A DNA stretch of 64,000 nucleotides from Macrotis lagotis (taxonomy: Eukaryota > Chordata > Mammalia > Peramelemorphia > Peramelidae), in assembly GCF_037893015.1 (NCBI RefSeq), contig NC_133661.1, positions 222,109,193 through 222,173,192 on the forward strand, read 5' to 3'. This document shows, piece after piece, positions 34,546-46,800 of this stretch. The position numbers and the translations under genes were made by a program. The notes below the pieces were generated by a model. The model was not told the DNA's origin and made no database searches. It saw nothing but the letters and a program-made list of their open reading frames with translations. How positions within the stretch are numbered: position 1 is the first letter of the stretch; the number at the start of each line of letters is the position of its first letter.

Positions 34546-36182
34546 GAATTTTTATGTTTAGTTTATTCCATTTAATTGATAATATCAACTGTGCATTTCC
34601 TTCCATTATAATATTATATATAATACATATTTTTTCTTTTCCCTTATGCAATTAGTGGTTAAAAAAAGATAAAAAGAGGAGTATAGATAAAGAAGGAATC
34701 TGATTGACATTATTCATCCATAACAGACATGATTAGTTCTTACTGTTGTTCTTCCTTCATCAAGCACAGGTGTAAATCTCTTACATTTTCTTTCTTTGTA
34801 ATCTCTCCTTTATGTTCAACCCTCTAAAGATGACATTTGTTTTGTTTGTGTTTATTTCCTCCACAATTCTGCTCCCTGTCATCATTTCTACATCTTTTTC
34901 TTGTATTTCTACATCAGTTCTCTTTTGTCTGTGATTCAGATATGATTATGAGTGATGTTCATGAAATATCAGCTTCTCTCATCTCTTCTTCCATATTTGT
35001 AAACTTTTCTTCTCCAATATCTCAATTTCTTTAAATAATTTATTTCTTCTCATACTTCTTCCTTGTTATATTTATTTTTCTTCTCCTCTTTTCCTCTCTC
35101 AAAATAAAAAAGAACAAGACTATAGCCATTCCTCATGTTTTTATTACTTTAGACACATCTCTTTTCTCCCTATTTGAATGTAAACACTTCAATATTATTT
35201 AGCCCCTTTGAATTGCTCATATGTACTTATCCTTCCAAGCTTCTCTTGATTGCTGTTTTTGTACTTCAAAGTTTCTGCTCAGTTTTGGTCTTTTATTGGA
35301 AATGTTTAAAAGCTGTTATCCTAGAGATCTATTTTTATTCCTGTTGGATTATATTCATTTTTTTGTTTTTGTAAAACAAAGAGATTAAGTGTCACACAGC
35401 TAGTTAATTATTAAGTGTCTGAGGCTGGATTTGAATTCAGGTCCTCCTGACTCCAGGGCCAGAGCTCTCTCTACTATGCCACCTAGCTGCCCTCGGATTA
35501 TATTCATTTTTGCAGGATAAAATATTCTTGATTATAAGTCAAAATCTTTTTGTTTTAGGACATATCATATTTTAAGATTTTCACTTCTTTATGTTTGTGC
35601 TGTGGAAATACTCTTTTTGTCTGAACTTGTATTGAGAGCTTCCCTTAATCTATAGTATTTTTCTTTGCATTTGTTTTATTTCTGTTTACTTATTTTCTGT
35701 AATGCAATCTCCTCCTAAACTTGCTTCAGTCCATTTACCAGGTTTAGATTGGCTTCCCTAGTTTAATTCCTGTCCTACTCTTTAACCATATTTTGGTTTT
35801 TAGCAGTTATGGAGTGGATGGATGTTCCTGCATCTATGGTGGGGCAAATTGCTGATTCATCCTTTTGAGGTCTTTGCTCTGATATGTGTGATACAGTCAG
35901 GTCCCTTCACAGTAAATCCCTTAACACTGTCGTCAATATTCCACAAGATGATGTTGTGGAGCAGTCTGTAACCATCACTTCCTTGGGTATTTTTAATACT
36001 GACTTCAGGAGTGTTGGGCCCCATGCTCTCATCTATTCTTTCCAAGCTGTCTACTCTTCGGAAAAGAAAAAGGGTATTTAAGATCTTGTTCCTCTGGTGG
36101 CTGTCTTCTTATAGAAGAGGTGGGGGTTAGAGGATGGAAAGGATAGCAATGCGTATTTAGAAGGGAAAGTGGATACTCATGA
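34546..36182. other. Unassigned AT-rich stretch around a SINE
   Basis: Pyrimidine-rich text at 34800-35170 and the stretch at 35512-35760 may belong to an old LINE, but I could not place them. At 35857-36045 a 62-codon minus-strand open frame has no family I recognise. Confidence 0.4.
35363..35494 (-). mobile_element. CORE-SINE, young-looking insertion
   Basis: Antisense tail, CORE and head. The perfect 17-bp TSD GGATTATATTCATTTTT is at 35346-35362 and 35495-35511. Confidence 0.95.
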
Positions 36183-36197
36183 CCCTTTTAGTTTCTG

Positions 36198-36363
36198 TTT
36201 TTTTTTTTTTTTTGTTTTAGATTTTTGCAAGGCAATAGAGTGAAGTGGCTTGCCCAAGGCCACACAGCTAGGTAATTATTAAGTGTCTGAGGTCAGATTT
36301 GAACTCAGGTACTCCTGATGCCAGGGCAGGTGCTCTATCCACTGTGCCACCTAGCTGCCCCTG
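36198..36363 (-). mobile_element. CORE-SINE (WSINE1-like)
   Basis: Complete antisense copy. The perfect 15-bp TSD CCCTTTTAGTTTCTG is at 36183-36197 and 36364-36378. Confidence 0.96.
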
Positions 36364-36439
36364 CCCTTTTAGTTTCTGATGATCCAGGGTCATAGTGGAG
36401 GCTGGGGCATTGATCAAAAGGTTAGAGAGTGCATAACCC

Positions 36440-37800
36440 TGGCCTCCTGGCATATTATTTTTATAAATGAAACTAGAAAGTATAATTTGATGATAAATGA
36501 AAGGATGTCCTACAGGTTATTCTTAGAAAGGCAAAAAAAAGAAGTTGCTATAGTTGGTTTCATCATATTTTCAAAGGCAATACAAAACATCAATTCATGG
36601 GACACTTAGTCATCTTGTTTTTAATGCTTAGAAGATTATAAACAAAAAACATAACCTTAAAGGTATTTGCAGTTTATGACCCCCAAATCTTCTGCAGTAG
36701 ATGAAAAAGCAAAGAAAAATCTATGAAGCACTCAGACCTTCCAACTCAGTCAACATATACCTTAATGCTTGGTGGTTTCAATACAGAGGTAAGCATAAGG
36801 GAAGATAGTAAAAAATAAATTCTAAAATATGGCTCAGGATTAATTTTTTAAAAGATGTCAAAGATTTGTAGATTATTCAGAAGACTCATACCTTTATGAT
36901 GAATTCTTTCTTCAATCATTTAAACAAAAGGTACTGAATGTAATGAGTAGTGAACACACACAGAAGTGAAACTGCTATCTTAAAACAGAAAATGACTGAT
37001 TAAAGGAGTCTTTTTTTTTTAATTCAGTTGTCTGTATGCAGTCATTGGAAAGGTCAAAAATCAACACTGCACTAGAAAAAAAGGATAAAGATGGCAAAAA
37101 ACAAAACAAAACAATGAAACTGTGACAGCTCCAAAGTGATTTATTTAAATAAGCTATTGACACCAAATAAAAAATGAATTTTTATAGTGATTTGAAATAC
37201 CATCGTTTCTTACAGGGAGTTTAACTTACAGAAAGCAATCACAATAACAGGCCAAAAGAACCTAGAGACTACCTCAGCTACCAATTACTTCAAATTGCCT
37301 AACAGAGTGACATAACTATCAAAAGTAACAATGATTTAGCATACAAATTCAGTGACAAAATACTTAAGAGAAGGAAGGGTTATGAACATCACCTCACAAA
37401 ACACCAAAGTATGGTACAGAGAAAAATGAATTTGCAGAAAGTAAAGCATGAGAACCAATGAAACCAGATCATCAGAGCATTTGAAACTGGAAGGAATACA
37501 ATAAACATGACAAACAGAACAGACAAGTTAGAATTTCAGCAGCAAGCTATTTTTTTGTTATTGGTAACAGTAAAATCACAATTTGTACTCTTAACATACC
37601 AATCCCTGACATGCTATATGAAGAAAAAGAAATGACTCTAAAAAGGTGAAGATGGGAAAAGTAATTCTCCAGACCAAGTGCACACAACAGGAATGTTTGT
37701 TGGAAGTAATAAAATTTTAAAATATCCAAAATACCTCAAAATTTTAGGTTATCCAAAAGGAAAAAGAAATGATTGTGAATAAAATCATGTGTGGTACTAA
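36440..37800 (+). mobile_element. RTE-type LINE remnant with AP-endonuclease-like domain
   Basis: Plus-strand frames give a decayed endonuclease: VGFIIFSKAIQNINSWD, a VYAP-like region, then a TLMLGGFN-like block with GDFN decayed to GGFN at about 36765-36780. KYGSG and a following E/DYSEDSYLY region come next. The order of blocks follows RTE-clade endonucleases as in nematode RTE-1-like elements, which differ from the BovB-like RTE at 8.5-10.3 kb. Frames switch often and stops are common. The 3' limit is uncertain and the RT domain is not recognised. Confidence 0.5.
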
Positions 37801-39234
37801 TTTTTTTTTAAAAAAAGAGCAATTAAAGAAACATTAAAAAGGCTAATCTATAAATTTACTTTACAATTTTTTTATTACCTGTTCATGTACCAAAGAGATC
37901 CTTAATTCAAACATGAGAAGGTAACAAAAGTGGTTTCTAAAAAAAAACTATTTCTTTTTTATAGTAGATCATATTTTTAGTATCATAATTAATAAAAAAT
38001 TGTATTTATTGACTTCCCCTTTCCCCAGTGTATTTTACCTGATATAGCAAAATGCAACTTTAGTGAGATTCTAGACTCCCCTTAACAATCAAAAATGCAC
38101 ATTAATTAGACTGATATTCAGAACTAGAATCATTATATCATACATCAGGATTCTTGAGATGTCCTGAAGAATTGTAGGTATCTCTTTTCTGGTTTCATCA
38201 TATTTTCAAAGGCAATACAAAACTTCAATTCATGGGACACTCAGTTATTTTGTTTTTAATGCTTAGAAGATTATAAGCAAAAAGATAACCTTAACATCAA
38301 TTAACATAAATGCTAATTATATAAATTATATATATAATATATACATAAATAAGATATGAATTACAAACACTCTGTCTCAATATCTGGGAATTTTTTGCCC
38401 CATCAAATTTACTTGCAAATTTGACATAGCTACGGATGAATCTTAATTTCAGCTATTTTTAAACTGAGTTCATCAAGTCTTTTTTTCCAGGATCTAATAC
38501 TAAGGTGACTGGCCACAAACCTGCAACATATAGTAGCTCTCTGACCTCTAGTGTCTTACTATTTTTATCATTTGAGTCTTAAAAAGTTGTAGCATTCTCT
38601 AATACTCCTTTACCTAAAAACAGGAAGATTGACAACAGAAACAGAAGCAACAGCAGGGCCACATTTTTATAAGCATATGCCAACCTCTGAGATTTTTGTT
38701 ATTCCATAAGGTGGATAGTGTATTGGTCATGGAATCAGAAAGACCTGAGTCTTTTGTGAGAGGTTTTATGAGAAAAAATAAACAAAAATTCACAGGATGA
38801 GAAGGGTAGAAATCCTTTCCATTGGAGGGAGTTTCCATATTATTTGGGTATAAGAATATAATTCTGTAAGAATATATTTAAGTGTTTATAATTCTTGTAT
38901 TAGAGGTTCTCCTGACACAAGGGACTGGGGGACATCTGGGAGTCTTGTCATTACTCTGATTTATTTATTACTCCTATCAAGATGATCTGGGAACTTCAGA
39001 ATAGTATACTTTCCAAGAGGAACCAAGAACTCCCTTTACAAAGCTCTCAAGGAAAACATTAATGAAAACTAATAGAACTTGTACCTTAGCCTACAGAAGG
39101 TAATATAACTACCTCCCCACTTCAAAGGAGAAAATTTCCCTTTAAACTTCCCTTTAAAATGGCACTTTAACTACATGGAGTTGAGATTTGCCCTTTCACT
39201 ATGATTTCTAGTTCTTCCCTTTTGCTGTGTTCCT
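37801..39234. other. Mostly unassigned AT-rich sequence
   Basis: Contains a duplicate of part of the upstream LINE at 38192-38292 and a TA-rich patch near 38320-38345. No gene seen. Confidence 0.5.
38192..38292 (+). repeat. Second copy of part of the 36.5-kb LINE
   Basis: About 100 bases match 36558-36656 at over 90% by eye, 1.6 kb away in the same orientation. Confidence 0.85.
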
Positions 39235-40190
39235 TTCTTCTTTGACTCTTTTCTATTCAACCAATTGCCAATTACCACATCTTGTTGCTTCTACTTCCAT
39301 GAAATCTCTCACATTTTTCTCCTCTTTCTATTCATACAATCACCACCCTGACTTAGGCTCTTATTGGACAATCACAATAGCTGCCAAGCTGGTCTCCATG
39401 CTAATAGTTTCTCCCTTCTTTGGTATATCTTTTGTAAAGCTGCCAGACTAATATTCATAAAACACATATCTGAAAATGCCACTCAAAAGTCTTGATTGGC
39501 ACCTTGGGGCTTCTGGGATAAAAAACAAATTCCTCACCCTAGCATTTAAAGCTTTTTTCACAATCTTACTCTGACCTATTTTTCTAGACTTATTTCACAA
39601 ACTTCCATCACACACTCTGTTTCAGTCAAATTGACTTTCTAGAGAGGAGACATTTTATCATGAACTCCTTTGGTAGACTGGTAAAACCAAGGGGTCCCTT
39701 CTCAGAATAATTTTTTAAAGAAATTTTTTTTAGAATAATTAAAAATAATTTTTAAGATAATTGAAGAAAATACTAAATTTCAGTTTGAGGTTAGTGACAA
39801 TATAGATTTAACATTTCCCCTCCCCCATCATTTCATGGACCCAGGTTAAGAATCCCAGTGCCTCCTAGTTGCTCCCCATACAAGGCTCTTGTCTTTGTAC
39901 AGACCATCCTTCCTTCCTCACTTCTTTCTGTGAATCTCTATCTTCTTTCAAAATTCATTTTAGGCCTTATCTCTTATAGGAGGTCCCCCCTCTAATTATT
40001 ACAATTATCTCCCTCTTGAAATTACTTTATCTTTACTTAAAATTGTATATCTTGTATAACTTTTACTCCAAAATAAAACAACATAACCTCTTTAATTGCA
40101 ATGATTATTTTCATTTTTTCCTTTGCAAGGGCAGTTTCTTAAACATAGTAGGAGCTCTATAAATGTTTGCTGAATTGAATTAAATTGCTT
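39235..40190 (+). mobile_element. L2 LINE, 3' part
   Basis: Blocks follow the L2 ORF2 end and 3'UTR: AGCTGCCAAGCTGGTCTCC, CATTTAAAGCTTTTTTCACA, CTTATTTCACAAACTTCC. The terminus is CATAGTAGGAGCTCTATAAA with TGTTTGCTGAATTGAATT. A DNA-transposon-like block interrupts it. Confidence 0.8.
39645..39868. mobile_element. Non-autonomous DNA-transposon-like insert in L2
   Basis: The text runs from GAACTCCTTTGGTAGACTGG through AGTTTGAGGTTAGTGACAAT to CATGGACCCAGGTTAAGAAT. It belongs to the same repeat type as 24150-24322. L2 text resumes after it. The hAT assignment is tentative. Confidence 0.45.
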
Positions 40191-40699
40191 CCAGTTGCTT
40201 TCCTGTACTTTTAGCTGGTATACTAGTTGGATGTTACTCACTAGTTCACCTGCCCTTTTCTACCTTTCCTATTTGTGGTTCTCTGTAGCTCTTCTCTCTG
40301 CAGTTCAACTCTCTCCTGAAGATGACATTTACGACCTTTTTCTAGAGGACCAGCTCACTAATCTGGTTTATATGTGGTAAGTCTCCAAGATTTTTTTTAA
40401 TAACTCAGAATAAGCACAATTCCAATCCTCTTAAGCTTTCTTTTGTACCTAGTCCCCACATTCCCAGCACTCAAATGGCAAGCTTCACGGGCTGGGGAGT
40501 GGTCCCAGGGATGTTAAGTCTTCACATCAGAGTTGAGGTTCAGCTCTACCTCACCTGTCACCCACCTCATCACACATCCCTGCCAGTCATGGTGGTAGTG
40601 GCAGCTATTGTGAGATCCCTTCCTTTTCCCACTTAAATGAATCCCTGTCTTATCTTCCATTTACTGAAGCAGAAGAAAAGTGAAAAGAGTGGTAGAAGA
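40191..40699. other. Unassigned sequence
   Basis: No gene or repeat recognised. Confidence 0.5.
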
Positions 40700-40925
40700 A
40701 TCATCAGAGATATGGGTTAAATTTTGTTCCTTATATTCCTTAGTTGAGTAATCACGGTTAAAACACTTCATCTCATTAGGCTTCAGTTTCATCATCTGTA
40801 ATGATGTGAAAGATAATAATACCTGTAGTACCTACTTCTCAGAATTGTCCCCATGAGGATTGAGTGAGATAAAAATAAGTCTTTAAAGTGCTATATAAGT
40901 GTCAGCTCTTATTATTATTTTAAGC
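40700..40925 (+). mobile_element. MIR/Ther-type SINE
   Basis: CTTCAGTTTCATCATCTGTA, TACCTACTTCTCAGAATTGT and AAAGTGCTATATAAGTGTCA are the 3' half of a plus-oriented MIR relative. Confidence 0.8.
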
Positions 40926-41127
40926 TCATAGTGAGTCAGTACTGTTGGCTTCATCTCTCCCCTTAGCTGCCAGATTGTACATCTCCTTTCATATCAACAA
41001 CTATGGCTCCACCTGCACTACACCTCAGTTAGGTAGAGCAGTTATGCCCTCTCTCAGTTTCTACCTCCATCCTTTATCTTCTCCCACAGCAGCTGGGCAT
41101 TTCTCCTGAGTTGCTTCATCACTGCCC

Positions 41128-41330
41128 CAGACCTGGACTCAGGAAGATCTGAGTTCAAGTCCAACCTTCAGACACTTACTGACCATGTGATTCTGGACAA
41201 GTCACTTAATCCTCTTTGCCTCAGTTTTTTCATCTTTAGAATGAGCTGAAGAAGGAAATGGCAAAAGCCCTCCAGTATCTCTGCCAAGAAAACTCCAAAT
41301 GGGGTGACAAAAAATGGGCACAACTGAAAT
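41128..41330 (+). mobile_element. Mar1-type SINE
   Basis: Plus-oriented copy: TGGACTCAGGAAGATCTGAG, GGACAAGTCACTTAATCC, then the RTE-like tail GAAGGAAATGGCAAAAGCCC and GCCAAGAAAACTCCAAATGG. Confidence 0.92.
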
Positions 41331-42314
41331 GAGTGTCTTGATACAGGAAGTATTGAAGCAAATAGGAAACCACTTCTGCCATCTCTTCATATGGGCTCCA
41401 CATATTCTAGACCCACAGCTAGGAGGGCCCCCCAGTATAACCTGAACACCTGCAGTAAACATTCATTTTTGACTAAAGATGGCACCAGCTCTTTGCGCAT
41501 CCTTAGGAAACTTAATCTTGCCCTTCCACCTGCTAAACCTGAACATTTAATCTCCAGAGAAAGGCATTTTTCTGCTTACCTTTCAGAAAGGGTGAATATT
41601 TTCATTTTTATTTTGCTACTAGCTGGGGTGAGAGGGAAGATGAAACTGTTTCTTTTTAATTGAGAGAACCTCTTTCCAAATAGATTTGTCACACATTCTG
41701 AAGTCTTGATTTCGATTTCAGAACTGAAGAAAATTTGCTGCCAAGAAAACAGTAGCAACAACAACAACAAAAGATAAACCTAAAGTTGGCAACTTTGAGT
41801 TTGTTCTTTATTAATGAGCCACATTGAATATGCACCTTGGCAAGTGTGGAGCCCTGGCCAACTTCCTGTGAGTATGCTAAGGAGAACAGATCCCCACTAA
41901 TGACTGTTTATTTTTTCTGCAAAAAACAAGCAGGAGTGGAGGCAGGCTATCCTTCGCTCCTCAGCACTACCAACTGCTTCTTTGTTTAAAAGAGCTGCTG
42001 AATTAATGTCAGACGTCCTTATTCCAGCACATGCTGTCCAAACACAGCTGGTGGTCCCTTCCATCTCTCTCAGGTTTCCACTAGGGTTGCTGGAACTTCA
42101 CCCAGATCCAGGGAATCAGAAGAGGTGATTCAATTCACCAGTACGCTGTTGAGTGAAGGGTGGTGAGATACCACTGGATCTTGGCTTAGTGAGTTCAAAA
42201 GTAAAAGATTATTTGGGAAGATGGAAGGTAGCAAGAAGTAGTGCTGGTAGCAGGTGTTGGAAGAAATACTCTGCATGAAAAATCATATATCTGGATTGAA
42301 GTCTTACCCCCTGC
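41331..42314. other. Unassigned, comparatively GC-rich and repeat-poor
   Basis: About 1 kb with no recognised repeat. It could be ancestral non-coding sequence and is a reasonable place to test for conservation. No exon signals stood out. Confidence 0.45.
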
Positions 42315-42430
42315 CCCTGGTCATGATTATTTTACTTTCCTGGACCTTAGTCTCATCATTTGTTAAAAGGGAGTAATAATTATCTACACAGTTATCTTAC
42401 CTGGTCTTTGTGAGAATCAAATGACATGTA
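42315..42430 (+). mobile_element. MIR SINE fragment
   Basis: CTTTCCTGGACCTTAGTCTC and the following GAGTAATAATTATCTACAC resemble the MIR middle. Confidence 0.6.
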
Positions 42431-43004
42431 ATCAGGGGCTAGTCCTTTGGGAGAAGCCTAGGAGTTGGGAAGTGGAATGTTCCCAGATGCTGCAGATGTA
42501 ATGGAGTTGAATTTTAAGGAATTAGGCTTTAGGGGAGAATGTTCAAGCAGGCAGAATTTTCTCCCCATATCTCTTCTGGCTTTTCTTCTTCTTTTAAGAA
42601 ATTTCTTTTTTTTTTGATGCACCTTATTTTGACCCAGCAAACACTTTCCAACACTCACACCTTTGCCCCAAGATTGTGTTCTCCAAAAACAGTTCGGGAA
42701 AAAGCCCTAATAGCTAGTCACTCATAAGAAGATGTCACTTTCCACTTCTGTAGCTTACTTTGGTAATAGAAAAGGTAGGGTATGTGCTTTAATTCTTACT
42801 GTATGGTGTTAACACTTCTGTGTGGACTTTATGTACCTTGTTATAGTTACTTTTATTTTGTTTCTGCTTCCCTCTTCATCATTCCTCTGAATTCCTCATA
42901 TTCATCGTTCTTTACCATAGACGTTTTTTGGGGGGGGTGTTGAGGTGGTCATTGTATGGAGCTACTGCTAAAAATTTTCACAAATAAAGCAGATTTTGTC
43001 TTTC
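42431..43004. other. Unassigned sequence
   Basis: No gene or repeat recognised. Confidence 0.5.
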
Positions 43005-43115
43005 CTACAGTCTTAGAGACTTGCCCAGGAACAATGAAAAGTGGTTTACTCAAGGTCACACAGACAAAAGGAGAATTCCTGATTTTGAGGTCAACTTTCT
43101 ACTATGGCCACTCTT
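43005..43115 (-). mobile_element. SINE fragment (MIR/Mar type)
   Basis: Antisense CTCAAGGTCACACAGACAAA followed by a decayed head. Confidence 0.6.
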
Positions 43116-43139
43116 CCTTTTTATATACACCACATTTTT

Positions 43140-43620
43140 TTTACCCATTATTCTGCTAGCATTGGGCACATTTTATTTCTAGCTTTTGTATTATTACAAA
43201 CAATGATGATATGAACATTTTGGTACCTTTCAGGTTTTTCTGGTTATTAACCTCCTTGGGTTATAAATCCAGTGTTTGATTACTGGGTCAAAAGATAGAA
43301 ACAATTTAACTTTTTTTTTTTTGGGTATAGATCCAAATTTCTTTCCAGAACAATTAGATCAGATGGTCATCTTATCAGCCATGGATTAACATGCTTGTCT
43401 TACCATGGCATGCCATCATTAAGTTCTCCCATTTTTTCTTTGTCAATTTAATGAATGCAAGCTGATAGTTCAGAGTTGTTTTAATTACCATTTCTCTAAT
43501 TATTAGTGATTTTGGGTGACTTTTCAAACAGACATTAAGTCTGCATTTCTTCTTTTGAAAAAATATTCAGACTTTAACAATTTGTCTATAAGGGGTATAG
43601 CTCTTAAATTTATAAGCTTT
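43140..43620 (-). mobile_element. Old L1 ORF2 C-terminal fragment
   Basis: Antisense text GATTACTGGGTCAAAAGATA, TCCTTTCCAGAACAATTAGA-like and CCATTTCTCTAATTATTAGT corresponds to the ORF2 end, heavily decayed. Confidence 0.7.
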
Positions 43621-44229
43621 ATTTTCTAAAAAAGTTTCCTTTGTTTCCTTCTTATTGGTATACTCTTCTCTTCCTATAAGTAATTAGTCCTTCAAACTCT
43701 ACCCTTGGGTGCAAAGTCTCCCCTGACCCCTACTGCATTATATTAACTGACCCAGGTACTTATCAACCTCTTCAGCAGTTTCTTTTTGACTGTGTGACCT
43801 TGAGTAAGTCACTTTTCATTGTCTCTTGGCAAGTCTCTAAGACTGCAGAGAAGAAAAAAATTGCTTTGTTTGAGAAAATTCCTTACCAGTACCTTGCTTT
43901 TCCTTCAGTCATTCATTGGCTGCATTTTATATTTTCAGGTCTCGTAGCAAGTCAATGAAGAAGAGTAGAAGTACTTAGAATCATAGAATGCTCTTAAAGT
44001 AATGCCATTTAGGTGCATTTTCTTACTTTCAGTTAACTAGACAAAGGTTTGAAGGAGGCCTTCCTATATAAATTCATCATTGCTGCAAAATGAATCAGAA
44101 GCAAATCCCAATCTGTTTTCTATCCTTTCAAGTGCCAAAAGATTTCAGCTATTAGACTTTGAAAGAAAATCTGGACAAAGGGAGTGAGTTCCAAATCATG
44201 AACCACAGATCCTAAACTAGAGATCAGAT
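43621..44229. other. Mostly unassigned; small SINE trace
   Basis: Plus-strand GTGTGACCTTGAGTAAGTCA at about 43794 is a short CORE-SINE trace. The rest is not recognised. Confidence 0.5.
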
Positions 44230-44600
44230 TGTGTCATGGATCTGGTGAAGGAACTGGTCATATTTAGTCTAGAGTCAAGAAGACAAGGAATAGGAGAAAC
44301 ATGATAGTTACCTTCAAATATTTGAAAGGCTAGATAGTATTATACTTAGTTTCTTTGGCATAGTTAGGAAGGCATAGAAAGGAAAAGTAAAGCTTTGTAT
44401 CAGAAAAACTTCCTAAAAAGCAGAACCTAAAAAGCAGAATTATAGAAAGGGAAAATAATTTTCTCTAGAAGTGGTGGGATTCTGGTTAGTGGAGTTCTTC
44501 AAGCAAAGGTTGGGTGACTACTTGTCAAATACATTGCAAAAGGGATTTTTGATCAGGTATGGTTTGAACTAATGAGACTGAGACTCCTTCCAGATTTTGA
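44230..44600 (+). mobile_element. L3/CR1 LINE 3' region
   Basis: AGTTCTTCAAGCAAAGGTTG, GTGACTACTTGTCAAATACA and TCAGGTATGGTTTGAACTAA, then TCCTTCCAGATTTTGAGA, are in the order of the mammal-wide L3/CR1 3' end. Confidence 0.7.
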
Positions 44601-44771
44601 GATGTGACATCAAGTCACAGAAAAATTGAAAATAAAGACAGAAATCTCAAGCCAGGGATGTCTCAAAAAGGAAATGTCTATAAAAATGACTGTGATATAA
44701 TCATTTTTTCCTGAAAATTAACTTTTCCTCTCACAGTGATATGTATTCTGCCCCTGTGTTTCCCTGTTATA

Positions 44772-45225
44772 GGCAAAGTGGCATAATGGAAAGGCAACTG
44801 AAATTGGAATCAGGAGACTTTGGCTCAGATCCCCTTTTCCATACTTGTTGATGGTGTTCTTTAGTCATTTCAGTTGTCTGACTCTTTGTGACCCCATTTG
44901 GGGTTTTCTTGGCAAGGATAATGGAGTAGTTTGCCATTTCTTTCTCTAGCTCATTTTACAGATATTGAAACTGAGGCAAGCAAGGTTAAGTGATTTGCCC
45001 AGGATCACACATCCAGTGTCCGAGGCCAGTTTGAAACTCAGGTTCTCCAGATTCCAGGTCTGGTGCTTATCCATCTTACTGTCTCTAGTCTTAGCTAAAT
45101 GGTCTTATCCTAAATCCTTTCAATTCCCTAAGTCTTTTCTTCTTTCATGAAATAGAAGAATTATTAATAAGAAAAGTGATTTGTGAACCTTAAAGAGTCA
45201 TTTAAATATAACTTTCCCTTCTTAA
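44772..45225 (+). mobile_element. MIR/Ther-type SINE split by a Mar1 SINE
   Basis: The head side (GGCATAATGGAAAGGCAACT) precedes the Mar1 insertion. The 3' part (AAAAGTGATTTGTGAACCTT, AAGAGTCATTTAAATATAAC) follows it. Confidence 0.65.
44857..45087 (-). mobile_element. Mar1-type SINE
   Basis: Antisense copy: GTCTGACTCTTTGTGACCCC, GTTTTCTTGGCAAGGATAAT, the GAAACTGAGGCAAGC core and GGTCTGGTGCTTATCCATC. Confidence 0.93.
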
Positions 45226-45229
45226 AGAG

Positions 45230-45370
45230 GAAGCTTATGAAGAACACCAGACTTGGAGATAGGAGATTCCATGTGTCTTTGGGCAAATCTCTGAACCTTA
45301 GTTTCCTTACTTGTTAATGTACGTAATCCCTACCTACCCCATAGGGATATTTTTATTATATGAACACGTC
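45230..45370 (+). mobile_element. MIR/Ther-type SINE fragment
   Basis: TTTGGGCAAATCTCTGAACC, TTAGTTTCCTTACTTGTTAA and CTACCTACCCCATAGGGAT. Confidence 0.75.
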
Positions 45371-45544
45371 AAATCATGACACGCCATTATGGGCAGGCAT
45401 AGGGCAGTGGAAGTTCAGTCTAATCTCTTCAATTTAACCTTATCGATGATCTTGTAGGCTAAGAACCCCTAGAAACTGTTGCAGCCTACAACTCTGATGC
45501 CTGACAAGAAGCAAGACTAACACTATGCCCTCTCTATAACAATA

Positions 45545-45785
45545 ATAACTCACATTTAAACAGTGTTTTAGATATGCAAAATACCTTCCTTATAACCACT
45601 CTATGGGGAAGGTTGTATCCATATTATTGTCCCTATTTTACAGATTTATTCAATCATCAGAAATTTATCAAGTGCCTGCAGATGAAGATACAGAGGCTCT
45701 GAGCAGTTAAGTAAATGTGACCAGTAAATATCACAGTCAAAATTTGAACCCAGGTCTATTGATTCCAAATCACTCTTTCAATTAG
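45545..45785 (-). mobile_element. MIR SINE
   Basis: Antisense MIR order: ACTCACATTTAAACAGTGTT, CCATATTATTGTCCCTATTT, TACAGAGGCTCTGAGCAGTT, and AATTTGAACCCAGGTCTATT. Confidence 0.8.
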
Positions 45786-46639
45786 GGAGTGGGCTAGGGA
45801 GGCATAGACATGATCCAATTATGAGGGGAGACTCTTTTCTAACATCCATCTCTATTTAGATTGAATTAAAAATAGGAGATACACACACATGCAGTCTCCA
45901 GCATGTGAGAAGAAATTTTCATATTTCTTGCTGTTCATCTTTTATTCCTTGCCATCTTGTCTAAGGTCTGTTTGGTGTTCACGTTTTGGAAAAATATCTG
46001 TAGTCCCATCTGTGCCCTTCTGTCTCCTCAAGAATCAGCAGAGAAGACTTCCTTCAGTCCTAGAAGCATGCAGATGTCATAGGGAACATTAAGAAGACTG
46101 AAAGACAGTCCTGTACCAGCAGGTTCAGAACATTTGGAGTAAAATAGCATCTAGGAAGATGGAAAAAAATAGCATCTAGGAAGATAGAAAGGTCAAGGTT
46201 AGGGTTGGTGGATTTGGGCAGAAAAGAAATGGAACAGATTTTAATTACATGTCTACAGAAATAGTCAAATTCCTTCTTCACCCCCAATCACTTACCCTGG
46301 GTCCAACCAAAAGAAGAATGATAGACTTTTTGCCTCTTCATGAAGCTTCCATCTCTAAGTTTTAGATTGTTTAGGGCTTCCAACTCTACTCTCACCCATC
46401 AGCAGTTATTGGATATCATTTCATCTCTTTTTAATCTACCTTCTCATTTCAACTTTCTTCAATATTCCTAAAATTCCTTGATTTTATCTTTGTTGACACT
46501 ACCTCCATTCATAAAGATAACAACCCCTCTATCCTTTAGTGGACCATTTTCATGCATTTCTGGGGCCAAAAAACTTCATCTGGTCATTGTCTAGAAGACA
46601 CCTTATTCTCTTCCGTCTTTGTAGTTTTTCCTTGTGTTT
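45786..46639. other. Unassigned; contains a 26-base tandem duplication
   Basis: No gene recognised. At about 46140-46191 a unit containing AAAATAGCATCTAGGAAGAT occurs twice in tandem. Confidence 0.55.
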
Positions 46640-46800
46640 CCTTGTGCCTTAATTATTTTTCTTCCCATTGTTGATTTCCTATCTGTCCTTTAGAGCCCAG
46701 ATCAAATGCAACCTCCTATATGAGGCTATATGACCCTTTTGTCCCTCAAATCTTATGTAATCCTTTTTTGCACCTTGCTAATTCACTTATATTTACTATA
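46640..46800 (+). mobile_element. L2 LINE 3'UTR fragment
   Basis: GAGCCCAGATCAAATGCAAC, CTCCTATATGAGGCTATATG and a CTTATATTTAC end match the L2 3' region. Confidence 0.65.

Noticed and set aside
35857-36045. 62-codon minus-strand open frame with gene-like composition
   Set aside because: No family recognised, no splice sites or promoter seen. Left unassigned.
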